A stretch of DNA of 64,000 nucleotides, from NCBI GenBank assembly GCA_963807385.1, contig CAWEBQ010000002.1, positions 1,054,001-1,118,000 of the forward strand. Reading direction: 5' to 3'. Below the pieces are notes generated by a model. That model saw only the letters and a program-made list of their open reading frames with translations. It ran no database searches and was not told where the DNA came from. The position numbers were made by a program, and so were the translations under genes. The stretch comes from JBDTSW01 sp963807385 (GTDB lineage Bacteria > Actinomycetota > Thermoleophilia > Solirubrobacterales > 70-9). Of the stretch, positions 18,411 to 27,462 are shown piece by piece. Within the stretch, counting starts at the first letter, position 1; each line of letters opens with the position of its first letter.

Positions 18411-18869
18411 GTGAGCTGGTTCGAGTTCCTGCTGTTCGTCCACATCCTCGCCGCGGTGGTGTGGGTCGGCGGCGCGGTGGCCATTCAGGGGTTCGGCATC
18501 CTCACGGCAGGTGCGGGCGATCCCGCCAAGTCGGCCTTCTTCGCGCAGAACGTCTCGAAGCTGGTCATGCGCGTGTTCTTTCCGGCGGCCCTGATCGTCC
18601 TCCTCGCGGGAATCGGGCTGGTCGAGGAGGCCGGCTGGGAGTGGGACGAGGAGTTCGTGATGTGGGGCTTGATCCTCTGGATCGTGGTCGCCACCATCGC
18701 CTTCGGCTTCCTCGGCCGCGCGATGGGCGCCGCTGGGCGCCAGCTCGAGGCGGAGGGACCCAGCCCGGAGCTGGGAGGGCGGATGCGCAAGCTCCTCTAC
18801 ACCTCGCGCGCACTCCTGCTGGTGCTGGTCGTGATCATCTTCCTGATGACCGTCAAGCCCGGCCTCTGA
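18411..18869 (+). CDS. DUF2269-like integral membrane protein
   Basis: The 152-residue protein has four transmembrane segments (about 5-28, 53-70, 83-105 and 130-148). The first carries FVHILAAVVWVGGA, with the conserved His and Trp of the DUF2269/CopD-like four-helix family. No substrate is known for these proteins; a haem- or copper-linked membrane role is sometimes suggested. It is the first gene of a tight plus-strand set with the SnoaL-like and kinase genes (7-bp gaps). GTG 18411 lacks a ribosome site, in keeping with a leaderless message. Confidence 0.75.
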   Translation: MSWFEFLLFVHILAAVVWVGGAVAIQGFGILTAGAGDPAKSAFFAQNVSKLVMRVFFPAALIVLLAGIGLVEEAGWEWDEEFVMWGLILWIVVATIAFGFLGRAMGAAGRQLEAEGPSPELGGRMRKLLYTSRALLLVLVVIIFLMTVKPGL

Positions 18870-18876
18870 GCCGGCC

Positions 18877-19263
18877 GTGAGCGCCACGCAGACATCTCTC
18901 GGCGCGGAGTTCGCGCGGGCGTTCTGCGACCGCGAGGAGGAGCGAATTCGCGAGCTCGTCGACCCGGAGCTGGATTTCAGGGCGCTGACGCCCAACCGCA
19001 GCTGGGAGTCCACCGGCCCGGACGAGCTGCTGGAGATCCTGTTCGGCAGATGGATCGCGGACGACGACGAGATCCGCGGCATCGAGAAGCTCGAGCACGA
19101 CAGCTTCGAGGATCGCGAGCGCGTCGGCTATCGCTTCCGCGTCGTGAACGCCAAGGGCGAGTATCTCGTCGAGCAGCAGGCGTACGTGACCGAGCGGGAC
19201 GGTCGCATCGCCTGGATGCGCGTGGTGTGCTCGGGATGGCGCCGAGACACGAGCACGGAGTAG
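18877..19263 (+). CDS. SnoaL-like / NTF2-fold protein
   Basis: The 128-residue protein has the cone-shaped NTF2 fold pattern: ARAFCDREEERIRELVDPEL at the N-terminus, then strands ending in AYVTERDGRIAWMRVVCSG. The GTG start at 18877 is 7 bp after the DUF2269 stop, and the stop is 7 bp before the kinase gene, so the three are probably one operon. It may be a ligand-sensing or small-molecule-modifying partner; the sequence does not say which. Confidence 0.75.
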   Translation: MSATQTSLGAEFARAFCDREEERIRELVDPELDFRALTPNRSWESTGPDELLEILFGRWIADDDEIRGIEKLEHDSFEDRERVGYRFRVVNAKGEYLVEQQAYVTERDGRIAWMRVVCSGWRRDTSTE

Positions 19264-19270
19264 CCGCCGC

Positions 19271-20572
19271 TTGACCACGATCGAGGTCGGCTCGACCATC
19301 GCCGGCTATCGGATCGAGGCGCAGATCGGCCGCGGCGGGATGGGCGTCGTCTATCTCGCCGAGGAGCCACAGCTGGGACGCCACGTCGCGATCAAGGTCA
19401 TCGCGCCCGAGTACGCGAGCGACGAGGCCTTCCGCCGCCGGTTCGAGCGTGAATCGCGGCTAGCCGCCTCGATCGAGCATCCCAATGCGGTTCCCGTCTA
19501 CCAGGCGGGGGATGAGGAGGGCACGCTGTTTCTCGTCATGAGGTACGTCCCGGGGACGGATCTGCGGGCGCTGCTCGAGGATGTGGGCGCGCTGGAGCCG
19601 GCGCGCGCCGCGAACATCGTCGCGCAGATCGCGGGCGCCCTCGACGAGGCCCACTGCCGCGGTCTCGTCCATCGCGACGTCAAGCCGGCCAACATCCTGA
19701 TCGCAAGCCATCGTGGTCGCGACCACGCCTACCTGACCGACTTCGGCCTCACGAAGCAGGCATCGGGCGACCCCGCGCTCACCCAGACCGGCCAGTGGGT
19801 CGGGACGATCGACTACGCGGCCCCGGAACAGCTCGACGGCTCGCGCGTCGATGCCCGGGCCGATGTCTACGCCCTCGGCTGCGTGCTCTTCCAGGCGCTT
19901 ACCGGGCGAGTCCCCTTCGACAAGGACTCGGATGTCGCGAAGCTCGCCGCGCACCTCAAGGAGCCGCCCCCCCGGGCGAGCGATCAGGTCTCCGAGCTAC
20001 CGGGGGAGGTCGACGCGATCATCGCCCGCGCCCTGGAGAAGGAGCTCGACGAGCGATTCCCCTCCGCGGGTGACCTCGGTCGAGCGATCATCGCCGCCTG
20101 CGAGGATCGCCCAATCGACGCACCCGAGCGCGTTGTCGCGTCCGGCCCGGCCGCGCCCGCGGACGGCTCGGGCGCGGTGGGATCACTCACGCCGGGCGAG
20201 GCGCTGGACCTCGGGCATCCCTACCTCGTCTATCGGGACGGGGGCGGCCACGAGCGTGCGCTCTCCCTGCCCGCCAGCCCGGATCGGCTCACCATCGGCC
20301 GTGGGGACGGCGCCACGATCGTTCTGGGGTGGGACGAGGCGGTCTCGCGGCTGCACGCCGAGCTTCACCGCGTCGGCGACGACTGGATGCTCGTCGATGA
20401 CGGCCTCTCCCACAACGGCTCGTTCGTCAATGGTGACCGGGTCAGCGGCCGTCGTCGCCTGCGGGACGGAGACGACCTTCGCCTTGGGAACACGACGATC
20501 GCATTCTTCGCCCCGCTCGGCGGCGATGCGACCCAGTCGGCGATCTACCGGCCGCCGGACCGGCCGAGCTAG
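19271..20572 (+). CDS. Soluble Ser/Thr kinase with C-terminal FHA domain
   Basis: The 433-residue protein couples a Hanks-type kinase (GRGGMGVVY, Lys42, HRDVKPAN with Asp136, DFG with Asp157, YAAPEQ) to an FHA domain at about 320-425 (TIGRGDGATIV, SRLHAELHRV, SHNGSFVNGD). No transmembrane segment is present. The FHA domain could dock phosphorylated substrates or bind the kinase's own phosphosites. It begins with TTG 19271. The first 160 residues resemble the kinase at 12289, so the two may be distant paralogues. Confidence 0.9.
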   Translation: MTTIEVGSTIAGYRIEAQIGRGGMGVVYLAEEPQLGRHVAIKVIAPEYASDEAFRRRFERESRLAASIEHPNAVPVYQAGDEEGTLFLVMRYVPGTDLRALLEDVGALEPARAANIVAQIAGALDEAHCRGLVHRDVKPANILIASHRGRDHAYLTDFGLTKQASGDPALTQTGQWVGTIDYAAPEQLDGSRVDARADVYALGCVLFQALTGRVPFDKDSDVAKLAAHLKEPPPRASDQVSELPGEVDAIIARALEKELDERFPSAGDLGRAIIAACEDRPIDAPERVVASGPAAPADGSGAVGSLTPGEALDLGHPYLVYRDGGGHERALSLPASPDRLTIGRGDGATIVLGWDEAVSRLHAELHRVGDDWMLVDDGLSHNGSFVNGDRVSGRRRLRDGDDLRLGNTTIAFFAPLGGDATQSAIYRPPDRPS

Positions 20573-20574
20573 CG

Positions 20575-20603
20575 GCGCTCGCCGCCTACCATCGGCCGAG
20601 CGC
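20575..20603. terminator. Inverted repeat between convergent kinase and MFS genes
   Basis: GCGCTCG (20575-20581) and CGAGCGC (20597-20603) form a perfect 7-bp stem with a 15-nt loop. It lies midway between two convergent stops and could terminate both transcripts. There is no T-run, so intrinsic termination would be weak. Confidence 0.4.
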
Positions 20604-20626
20604 GCCCGAAAGCCCCTGAGCCCTTG

Positions 20627-21871
20627 CTATGGAGGGGACTGCGGGACGCCTACCCGCCGGCCTGACACCAAGAGCCAGGCCGCGGCAAGGAGCGGGAGCC
20701 CCGCGGCGCCGATGCCCACGGCAGCAACGCCCGAGGCGTCAAGCGCCAGACCGCCGAGCACAACCAGCGCGGCGCCGGCCAGATTGGCGAGGAGGTCTGC
20801 GAAGCCGATCACGGTTGCTCGGGAGGGCGCGGGCGCCCGCTCGGCGAGCTCGGCGGTTGCGGCGACGAAGGACAGGCTCCAGCCGAGGCCGACGCCCAGG
20901 AGCACGAACGCGGCGAGGTGGATCTGCCCGACGGCGGCGGAGAGCGCGACGCAGCAGGTCGCCATCAGGAGCAGCCCGGAAACGATCGCGGCGCGACGGC
21001 CGATCCGCTCGATCAAGCGACCCACCACCGCGAAGAAGGCGAACATCCCGACGAAGTGGGCGGCGAGCACGGGGAACACGGCGTTATGGGCATGGCCGTG
21101 GTCGATGAGGGCCGAACCCACCAGCGACATCGCGGTGACCATTCCCGCCCAGCTGGCGAGAATCGCGAGGATGGCGGGCGGAACGCCGGGGTTGGCCATC
21201 GCCCCGAGAAGTGACGCATGGGCCTTCGGCTTGGCGCGTACCCGCCCCTCGGGCACCGGCGCAGGAGAGCTGGCCCCGCCGTCGTCCAGCCGGAGCCCCG
21301 TCACCACCAGCAGCCCGAGGGCCATGAACCCGGCGCCGCCGAGCCAGGCGAGGTCGAGGGCCGAGGCCGCGTCATCGCCTTCGAGCAGGGGCCCGAAGAC
21401 GAACGGACCCAGCAGGGCGCCGAACACCGCTCCGAACAAGACGAGGCCGATCCCCCGCGGCCGCCCCTCGGGCGGGAACATGGAGGCGGCGGCCGCGCGG
21501 CTCAAGAGCACCGTCCCGGCGGCCACCCCGGTCAGCGCGAAACCGGCCATCCCGACGAGGAGCGTCTCCGTCGACACCGCAAGGGCCGCGAGGGCACAGC
21601 CAACAAGCCCAGCGGCGAAGCCGCCGGCGAGCACCGGCCGCGCTCCGAGGCGGTCCATCGCGCGGCCGGCGGGGAGGGCGGCCAGCCCGGCGCTGGCCAG
21701 GAAGATCGCCGGTGCGAGGCCCGCCAGCCCGGCGCTCCCCCCGGTCTCCTCGAAGGTGAGGGCAGCAGCCCCGAAGACCAGCTGGACCATCGCGTACAGG
21801 GCCGCCATCCCGGCGGCCAGCACCAGCAGGTTCTGCCGTGCCGCCCTCGGCTCAAGCGTCCCGGGCACCAC
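20627..21871 (-). CDS. MFS transporter, 12 transmembrane segments
   Basis: The 414-residue protein has twelve hydrophobic segments in two six-helix halves. The MFS motif between helices 2 and 3 reads GRAMDRLGARPVLAGG, and its second-half counterpart is GRLIERIGRRAAIVSG. A charged loop (about 195-230) separates the halves. It is probably a proton-coupled exporter; the substrate is unknown. GTG 21871 follows GGAGG by 11 nt and keeps helix 1 intact. It lies 17 bp after thrB on the same strand, so co-transcription is likely. Confidence 0.85.
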   Translation of the reverse strand: MVPGTLEPRAARQNLLVLAAGMAALYAMVQLVFGAAALTFEETGGSAGLAGLAPAIFLASAGLAALPAGRAMDRLGARPVLAGGFAAGLVGCALAALAVSTETLLVGMAGFALTGVAAGTVLLSRAAAASMFPPEGRPRGIGLVLFGAVFGALLGPFVFGPLLEGDDAASALDLAWLGGAGFMALGLLVVTGLRLDDGGASSPAPVPEGRVRAKPKAHASLLGAMANPGVPPAILAILASWAGMVTAMSLVGSALIDHGHAHNAVFPVLAAHFVGMFAFFAVVGRLIERIGRRAAIVSGLLLMATCCVALSAAVGQIHLAAFVLLGVGLGWSLSFVAATAELAERAPAPSRATVIGFADLLANLAGAALVVLGGLALDASGVAAVGIGAAGLPLLAAAWLLVSGRRVGVPQSPP

Positions 21872-21888
21872 CGCTGGATCAGCCTCCG

Positions 21889-22773
21889 CTACAGCTCCGG
21901 CACGTGCGCGCCCTGAGCGCTGAACGGTGCGCGCACCACGTCCGCCCAGCCGTCCGCAGCCGCCTCGAGCCCGCTCACAACCTTGCCGGTGTCCTGCCAG
22001 AAGCACCACACGAGCACGGTCGGGCCGGCGCCGGAGATCGAGGCACCGACCGCCCCCATCTCGCTCGCGCGGGCGAGGAGCCCCATCGAGCGGGGATAGA
22101 GGTTCGCGCGGTGCGGCTGGTGAAGGCGGTCGGCAAGGCCGCGGCCGATAAGCGACGGGTCCGAGCGCTCGATGCCCAGGATGAGCTGGGAGGCCGCTGC
22201 GACGTTCTCCACGGCGTCGCCGAGCGGGATCTCGGCGGGGAGCGCGGCGCGCGCCCTCGAGGTCGGGACCTCATCATGCGGAATGACCAGCACGGGTTCG
22301 ATGCCCTCCGGGGGCTCGAGCCTGACGGGCGAGGGCAGCTCGTCGCCGTCCGGGCGGGGGCAGAGCGCGATCCCGCCGAACACGGCTGCTGCGACGTTGT
22401 CGGGATGGCCCTCCAGCTCGGCCGCGAGCCGGTAGACCTCCTGCCGGCCGAGCGCGAGCTCGTAGAGGTGGTCCGCAGCCATCAGCCCGGCCACGATCGC
22501 CGCGGCGCTTGAGCCCATCCCCCGCGCGACAGGGATCTCCGAGCGGATCTCGAACCGGAGGCCGTCGGCGGAGTGCAGCCGTTCGAACGCGCTGACGCAG
22601 AGGTTCGAGCGGTCCTCCGGCAGCCCGTCGGCGCCCGCGTCCACGGAGAACTCGCCGGCCTCGGTGACCTCGAGCTCGAGGAACACCGCCAGCGCCCCGG
22701 CGAGCACGTCGAAGCCCGGCCCGAGGTTGGCCGAGGAGGCCGGGGCACGGACGAGGCGGCGACGCTCGGTCAC
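21889..22773 (-). CDS. thrB: Homoserine kinase
   Basis: The 294-residue GHMP-family kinase phosphorylates homoserine on the threonine pathway. The N-terminal PASSANLGPGFDVLAGAL, the phosphate loop PVARGMGSSAAA and the C-terminal ISGAGPTV motif are all in place, and the length is normal. It starts with GTG 22773, 7 bp after the thioredoxin-like gene. Neither thrA nor thrC is nearby, so the threonine genes are split here. The neighbouring MFS gene could export an amino acid, but that is guesswork. Confidence 0.92.
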   Translation of the reverse strand: MTERRRLVRAPASSANLGPGFDVLAGALAVFLELEVTEAGEFSVDAGADGLPEDRSNLCVSAFERLHSADGLRFEIRSEIPVARGMGSSAAAIVAGLMAADHLYELALGRQEVYRLAAELEGHPDNVAAAVFGGIALCPRPDGDELPSPVRLEPPEGIEPVLVIPHDEVPTSRARAALPAEIPLGDAVENVAAASQLILGIERSDPSLIGRGLADRLHQPHRANLYPRSMGLLARASEMGAVGASISGAGPTVLVWCFWQDTGKVVSGLEAAADGWADVVRAPFSAQGAHVPEL

Positions 22774-22780
22774 GCGCCCG

Positions 22781-23323
22781 TTACCCCTTCCACTTCAAGG
22801 AGCAGCCCACCGGCTTCGTCTCGGCCGGCTCCGGGGTTCCGCCGGAGATCACGGCGTCGAGCGCCGCCCGAAGCCAGGAAGCCTCCTGGGCGGGGTCGTC
22901 GTAGTCGGCGTCGGGCGCACCCCGATAGCGAAGTCGCAGGTCGGCGTCGAGCAGGAAGACGTCGGGGGTGCTGAGCGGGCCCCAGGCACGCGCCGCGTCC
23001 TGGCTCTCGTCGTGGAGGTATGGGCAGGGCCAATCCTCGCGCTTTACGCGCCGCTGCATGGCCTCGAACGAGTCGGCCGGCTTGCGGGCGGCGTCATTCG
23101 AGTTGACGTGCAGCGTCCGGACCCCCCGCTCCGCGTACTCGGCCGCAAGGTCCATCAGGCGGTCATGCCAGGCGATCGCGTACGGGCAGTGGTTGCAGGT
23201 CCAGACCACGACGGTCGCCGTGGCCTCACCCGGGACCGGGAGCGCGGTGGGGCTGCCGTCGGTGTCCGGCAGCTCGAGCGGCGGGGCGAGGTCACCGATC
23301 TGCAGGCTGGCGGGTTCGGTCAC
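22781..23323 (-). CDS. Thioredoxin-fold (AhpC/TSA-like) protein
   Basis: The 180-residue protein is of the peroxiredoxin-like thioredoxin group: IGDLAPPLELPDTDG at the N-terminus and a CxxC active site in VVWTCNHCPYA (about residue 43). VFLLDADLRLRYRGAPD follows. No signal peptide is seen, so it acts in the cytoplasm as a thiol reductase or peroxidase of unknown target. It starts at GTG 23323, overlapping the upstream small thioredoxin-like gene by GTGA. Two thiol-fold proteins translated in tandem suggest they act together. Confidence 0.82.
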   Translation of the reverse strand: MTEPASLQIGDLAPPLELPDTDGSPTALPVPGEATATVVVWTCNHCPYAIAWHDRLMDLAAEYAERGVRTLHVNSNDAARKPADSFEAMQRRVKREDWPCPYLHDESQDAARAWGPLSTPDVFLLDADLRLRYRGAPDADYDDPAQEASWLRAALDAVISGGTPEPAETKPVGCSLKWKG

Positions 23324-23655
23324 TGGGAGTCTCCGGTCGAGGCGGCGGCCGCGATGGCGTCGCGGACGTCCAGCGGGTCGGGCAGCGGCGAGACTTGGCC
23401 GTCGCGGCGCCGGTAGATGCGGCAGGTTAACCCGGCCGGCTCATCGCCGGTGGGCTGGATGTCCGCGCCGTTCACCCGCACCGTGGGCGAGCCGACGAAC
23501 CCCGCCCGGTCGGCGTCCGCCTCCGTATCGACCTCAGTCACGCGCAGCGCCGCCCCGTCGAGGCCGGCGGCCGCCATCTCCTCGCGCACGATCTCGATCG
23601 CCCGTTCCCACGACGGACATCCCTCCCACCACAGGACCTCGACGACGGGGTCCAC
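23320..23655 (-). CDS. Small thioredoxin-like protein (WWEGCPSW type)
   Basis: The 111-residue protein starts VDPVVEVLWWEGCPSWERA, the strand plus Cys turn of a thioredoxin-like fold with a single active-site Cys. It ends in a helix (LDVRDAIAAAAS) after GSPTVRVNGADI, which holds the cis-Pro-like TV loop. Such proteins are annotated as thioredoxin-family or alkylmercury-lyase-like, with unknown function. GTG 23655 lies 8 bp after the nucleotidyltransferase stop, and the 3' end overlaps the next thioredoxin-fold gene by 4 nt. Confidence 0.7.
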   Translation of the reverse strand: MDPVVEVLWWEGCPSWERAIEIVREEMAAAGLDGAALRVTEVDTEADADRAGFVGSPTVRVNGADIQPTGDEPAGLTCRIYRRRDGQVSPLPDPLDVRDAIAAAASTGDSQ

Positions 23656-23663
23656 CAGGGGGC

Positions 23664-24665
23664 TCAGGATCCCGCCAGCCGACCTCGCCGCCCGCAGGCG
23701 GCGCCGACCAGCAGGCCGTCGGCGGGCACCTCGGCGTCGGCGAGGAGGACCGATTGCTTGACGATCGCTCCGGCGCCGACCGTGGCACCCGCGCCGATGA
23801 CCGCGGGGCCGTCCACCCTCGCACCCTCGCCCACGTGGGCGCCATCCCCGAGGAGAACGGTCCCGCTCAGCTCCCATCCGCCCGGCTGCCCCTCGGTCTC
23901 CTCCTCGGAGGGACCGCCGGTGACCAGCTCGCCGCCGACGTCGACCCGCACGTCGCCGGAGACCGCGTCGAGGTTGCCCTGGAGGTACTCGGGGATCGAG
24001 CCCACGTCGTTCCAATACTGATCGAAAGGGTGGACACAGAACGGCACATCCTGGTCGAGCAGGGCCGGAAAGACGTCGAGCGCGAAGTCGATCACCGCGT
24101 CCGCGGGGAAGTGGTCGATCACCTCGGGCTCGAACACGTAGATCATCGTGTTGGTGAGGTCGGAGAGCGCCTCGGCGGGGTCCGGCTTCTCCTGGAACCC
24201 CTGCACCCGCCCGTTCCCGTCGGTCACGACCACGCCGAACTGGCTCACGTCGTCGACCTGCTTGACGGCGAGCGTCGCGATGCCGTCGTTGCGACGGTGA
24301 GCCTCGATCAGGGCCGTGAAATCGATGTCGGTGAGCGCGTCGCCGGCCATCACCAGAAATGGCTCGCCGCCGTCGGTGAGGAAATCGGCGACGTTGCGGA
24401 CCCCGCCGGCCGTCCCCAAAAGCTCCTCCTCCTCCACGTAGGTCATCTCGACGCCGAGCGCCTGACCGTCGCCGATCGGGCCACGGATCGTCTCCGGGAA
24501 CCAGTGGAGGTTCGAGACCACCTCGTCCACCCCATGCCGGTGCAGGCCTCGCAGGATGTGCTCGATCACCGGCCGGTTCGCCACGGGCACAACCGGCTTC
24601 GGGATCTCCCAGGTGAGGGGTCGCAGACGCTTGCCCAGCCCCGCCGCCATCACCATCGCTCGCAT
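23664..24665 (-). CDS. Sugar-nucleotide pyrophosphorylase (mannose-1-phosphate guanylyltransferase-like)
   Basis: The 333-residue protein has an N-terminal nucleotidyltransferase domain with MVMAAGLGKRLRPLTWEIPK, the signature that binds the NTP, and GDALTDIDF for metal binding. The C-terminal part is a short left-handed beta-helix of hexapeptide repeats (about 255-320, e.g. VIGAGATVGAGAIV). It converts a sugar-1-phosphate and an NTP to an NDP-sugar; mannose or glucose is likely. A second, distinct relative lies at 32180. It is divergent from ahcY. Confidence 0.85.
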   Translation of the reverse strand: MRAMVMAAGLGKRLRPLTWEIPKPVVPVANRPVIEHILRGLHRHGVDEVVSNLHWFPETIRGPIGDGQALGVEMTYVEEEELLGTAGGVRNVADFLTDGGEPFLVMAGDALTDIDFTALIEAHRRNDGIATLAVKQVDDVSQFGVVVTDGNGRVQGFQEKPDPAEALSDLTNTMIYVFEPEVIDHFPADAVIDFALDVFPALLDQDVPFCVHPFDQYWNDVGSIPEYLQGNLDAVSGDVRVDVGGELVTGGPSEEETEGQPGGWELSGTVLLGDGAHVGEGARVDGPAVIGAGATVGAGAIVKQSVLLADAEVPADGLLVGAACGRRGRLAGS

Positions 24666-24737
24666 CGCGGTGAGGCTAGCGAGCGCCCGGCGTCCTATCC
24701 TCCAGGGTCGCCGCCCACGCCTGAGACCAGGAGAAAC

Positions 24738-26171
<1,434 letters not shown>

Positions 26172-26183
26172 CAGGTAGGAACG

Positions 26184-26206
26184 ACCGGCGCGCCCGTCGC
26201 GCCGGT
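26184..26206 (+). terminator. GC-rich hairpin after ahcY
   Basis: ACCGGCGCG (26184-26192) pairs perfectly with CGCGCCGGT (26198-26206) across a 5-nt loop, 12 nt after the ahcY stop. The U-tract is missing, as is common in high-GC actinobacteria. It separates ahcY from the lipase gene. Confidence 0.65.
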
Positions 26207-26224
26207 GCGCTTCAATGCGGCGTG

Positions 26225-27175
26225 ATGCGGCGCATGCTCACACTGCTGACGGCGCTCGCCGCACTGGCGTACACCGGCCAGGCCCACGCCGCCGAGTACA
26301 CGGTCCCGTGGACCGTCTCCGGCGTGGCCCAGCAGCAGTCCGAGTCTCCGAACTCGCCGCCCGCGGGCTCCAACGACTTCCGGTGCAAGCCGACGCGGAA
26401 GCACCCGAACCCCGTGGTGCTGGTCCACGGCCTCGGGGCGAACCGGACCGTGAACTTCCCGACGATGTCCCCGTTCCTCGCGAACCGCGGCTACTGCGTG
26501 TTCGCCATCACCTACGGGAGGATGGGAAACAGCGACTTCGGCTTCTACCAGCCGGGCGGGCTCACGAGGATGCAGGAGAGCGCGCGCAAGCTGAAGCGGT
26601 TCGTCGCCCGCGTCCTCGACAGGACTGGCGCTCGCAAGGTGGACATCGTCGGCCACTCGGAGGGCTCGCTCATGCCCAACTACTACGTGCGGTTCCTGGG
26701 CGGCAGGAAGCACGTAGACGACTACGTAGGCATCAGTCCGCTCTGGGACGGGACCGACCTCGCGGGACTCGGGACGATCAGCCAGATCGGGGTGGCCCTG
26801 GGCATCTCGGAGATCGCAATCGACACGCTGGCGCCGATGTGGGAGTCCGGCCCCCAGTTCCTCTCCGGCTCGAGGTTCATCACGAAGATGAACTCGGGTG
26901 GCGGCCCCGCTGAGCCGGGCGTGGACTACACGATGATCATGACCCGCAACGACGAGCTCGTCTCGCCGTGGCAGAGCGGCTACATGGACGGCGCGACCAA
27001 CCTCGTCGTCCAGGACCAGTGCGCCCTCGACCAGTCCGAGCACCTCTCGATCATCTACGACCCGATCACCGCCTACGACATCTGGAACGCGCTCGAGCCC
27101 GCCTCGCGCCAGCACGAGGTGCCGTGCGTGCCGGTCCTGCCGGGGCTGGGCGCCGTGGGCTACACCGGCAACTAG
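26225..27175 (+). CDS. Secreted triacylglycerol lipase / esterase (class 2 lipase)
   Basis: The 316-residue protein has an N-terminal signal peptide (MRRMLTLLTALAALAYTGQA) with a likely cut after AHA. The alpha/beta-hydrolase core follows: the oxyanion-hole region NPVVLVHGLGANRT and the nucleophile elbow VGHSEGS, in the lipase class 2 (EstA/LipA-like) pattern. DNDELVSPW-like and HLSIIYD segments provide candidate Asp and His. It would hydrolyse lipids outside the cell. ATG 26225 is chosen for the signal peptide; GTG 26222 is immediately upstream. Confidence 0.87.
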   Translation: MRRMLTLLTALAALAYTGQAHAAEYTVPWTVSGVAQQQSESPNSPPAGSNDFRCKPTRKHPNPVVLVHGLGANRTVNFPTMSPFLANRGYCVFAITYGRMGNSDFGFYQPGGLTRMQESARKLKRFVARVLDRTGARKVDIVGHSEGSLMPNYYVRFLGGRKHVDDYVGISPLWDGTDLAGLGTISQIGVALGISEIAIDTLAPMWESGPQFLSGSRFITKMNSGGGPAEPGVDYTMIMTRNDELVSPWQSGYMDGATNLVVQDQCALDQSEHLSIIYDPITAYDIWNALEPASRQHEVPCVPVLPGLGAVGYTGN

Positions 27176-27179
27176 GCGG

Positions 27180-27216
27180 TGGCACCTGAAGGGCGCCGAG
27201 CGCAACTCAGGTGCCA
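27180..27216. terminator. Bidirectional terminator hairpin
   Basis: TGGCACCTGA (27180-27189) and TCAGGTGCCA (27207-27216) form a perfect 10-bp stem with a 17-nt loop. It begins 5 nt after the lipase stop and faces the end of the convergent 67-residue gene. Confidence 0.65.
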
Positions 27217-27247
27217 TCGGGCCGGGGCCGCGGCGAGGGCGCGGGGG

Positions 27248-27451
27248 CTACTCCTCGCGCGGGGTGATCCGGAACGCCGAGACGACCTCGGCCTGGTGGG
27301 CCTCGGGGTGCGCCACGTAGACGCTGGGACCGCCGCCGAACCAGCCGGCGGCCTCGTTCTCGCCGACGTAGATCCCGGGGTGGTGCTTGCCGTTTCCGTC
27401 CTCCACCCAGACCTTGTCGCCTTCCTTGAAGCCCTTGATCTCGTCGCTCAT
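27248..27451 (-). CDS. Small conserved-type protein, SH3/KOW-like, function unknown
   Basis: The 67-residue product is mostly beta-strand: EGDKVWVEDGNGKHHPGIYV looks like a small SH3-like barrel, and the sequence ends in an acidic tail. ATG 27451 is 11 bp after the ABC permease stop, on the same strand, so it may be the last gene of that operon. I recognise no named family. The compact charged composition and good start context make it a real gene rather than a shadow. Confidence 0.6.
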   Translation of the reverse strand: MSDEIKGFKEGDKVWVEDGNGKHHPGIYVGENEAAGWFGGGPSVYVAHPEAHQAEVVSAFRITPREE

Positions 27452-27462
27452 TCGCAGGCAGC

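Noticed and set aside
22968..24737. A plus-strand open frame fused in front of ahcY
   Set aside because: It is antisense to the thioredoxin-like and nucleotidyltransferase genes; ahcY starts at ATG 24738 with its own ribosome site.
24666..24737. Possible S-adenosylhomocysteine riboswitch before ahcY
   Set aside because: The gap is only 72 nt and shows none of the conserved riboswitch core.
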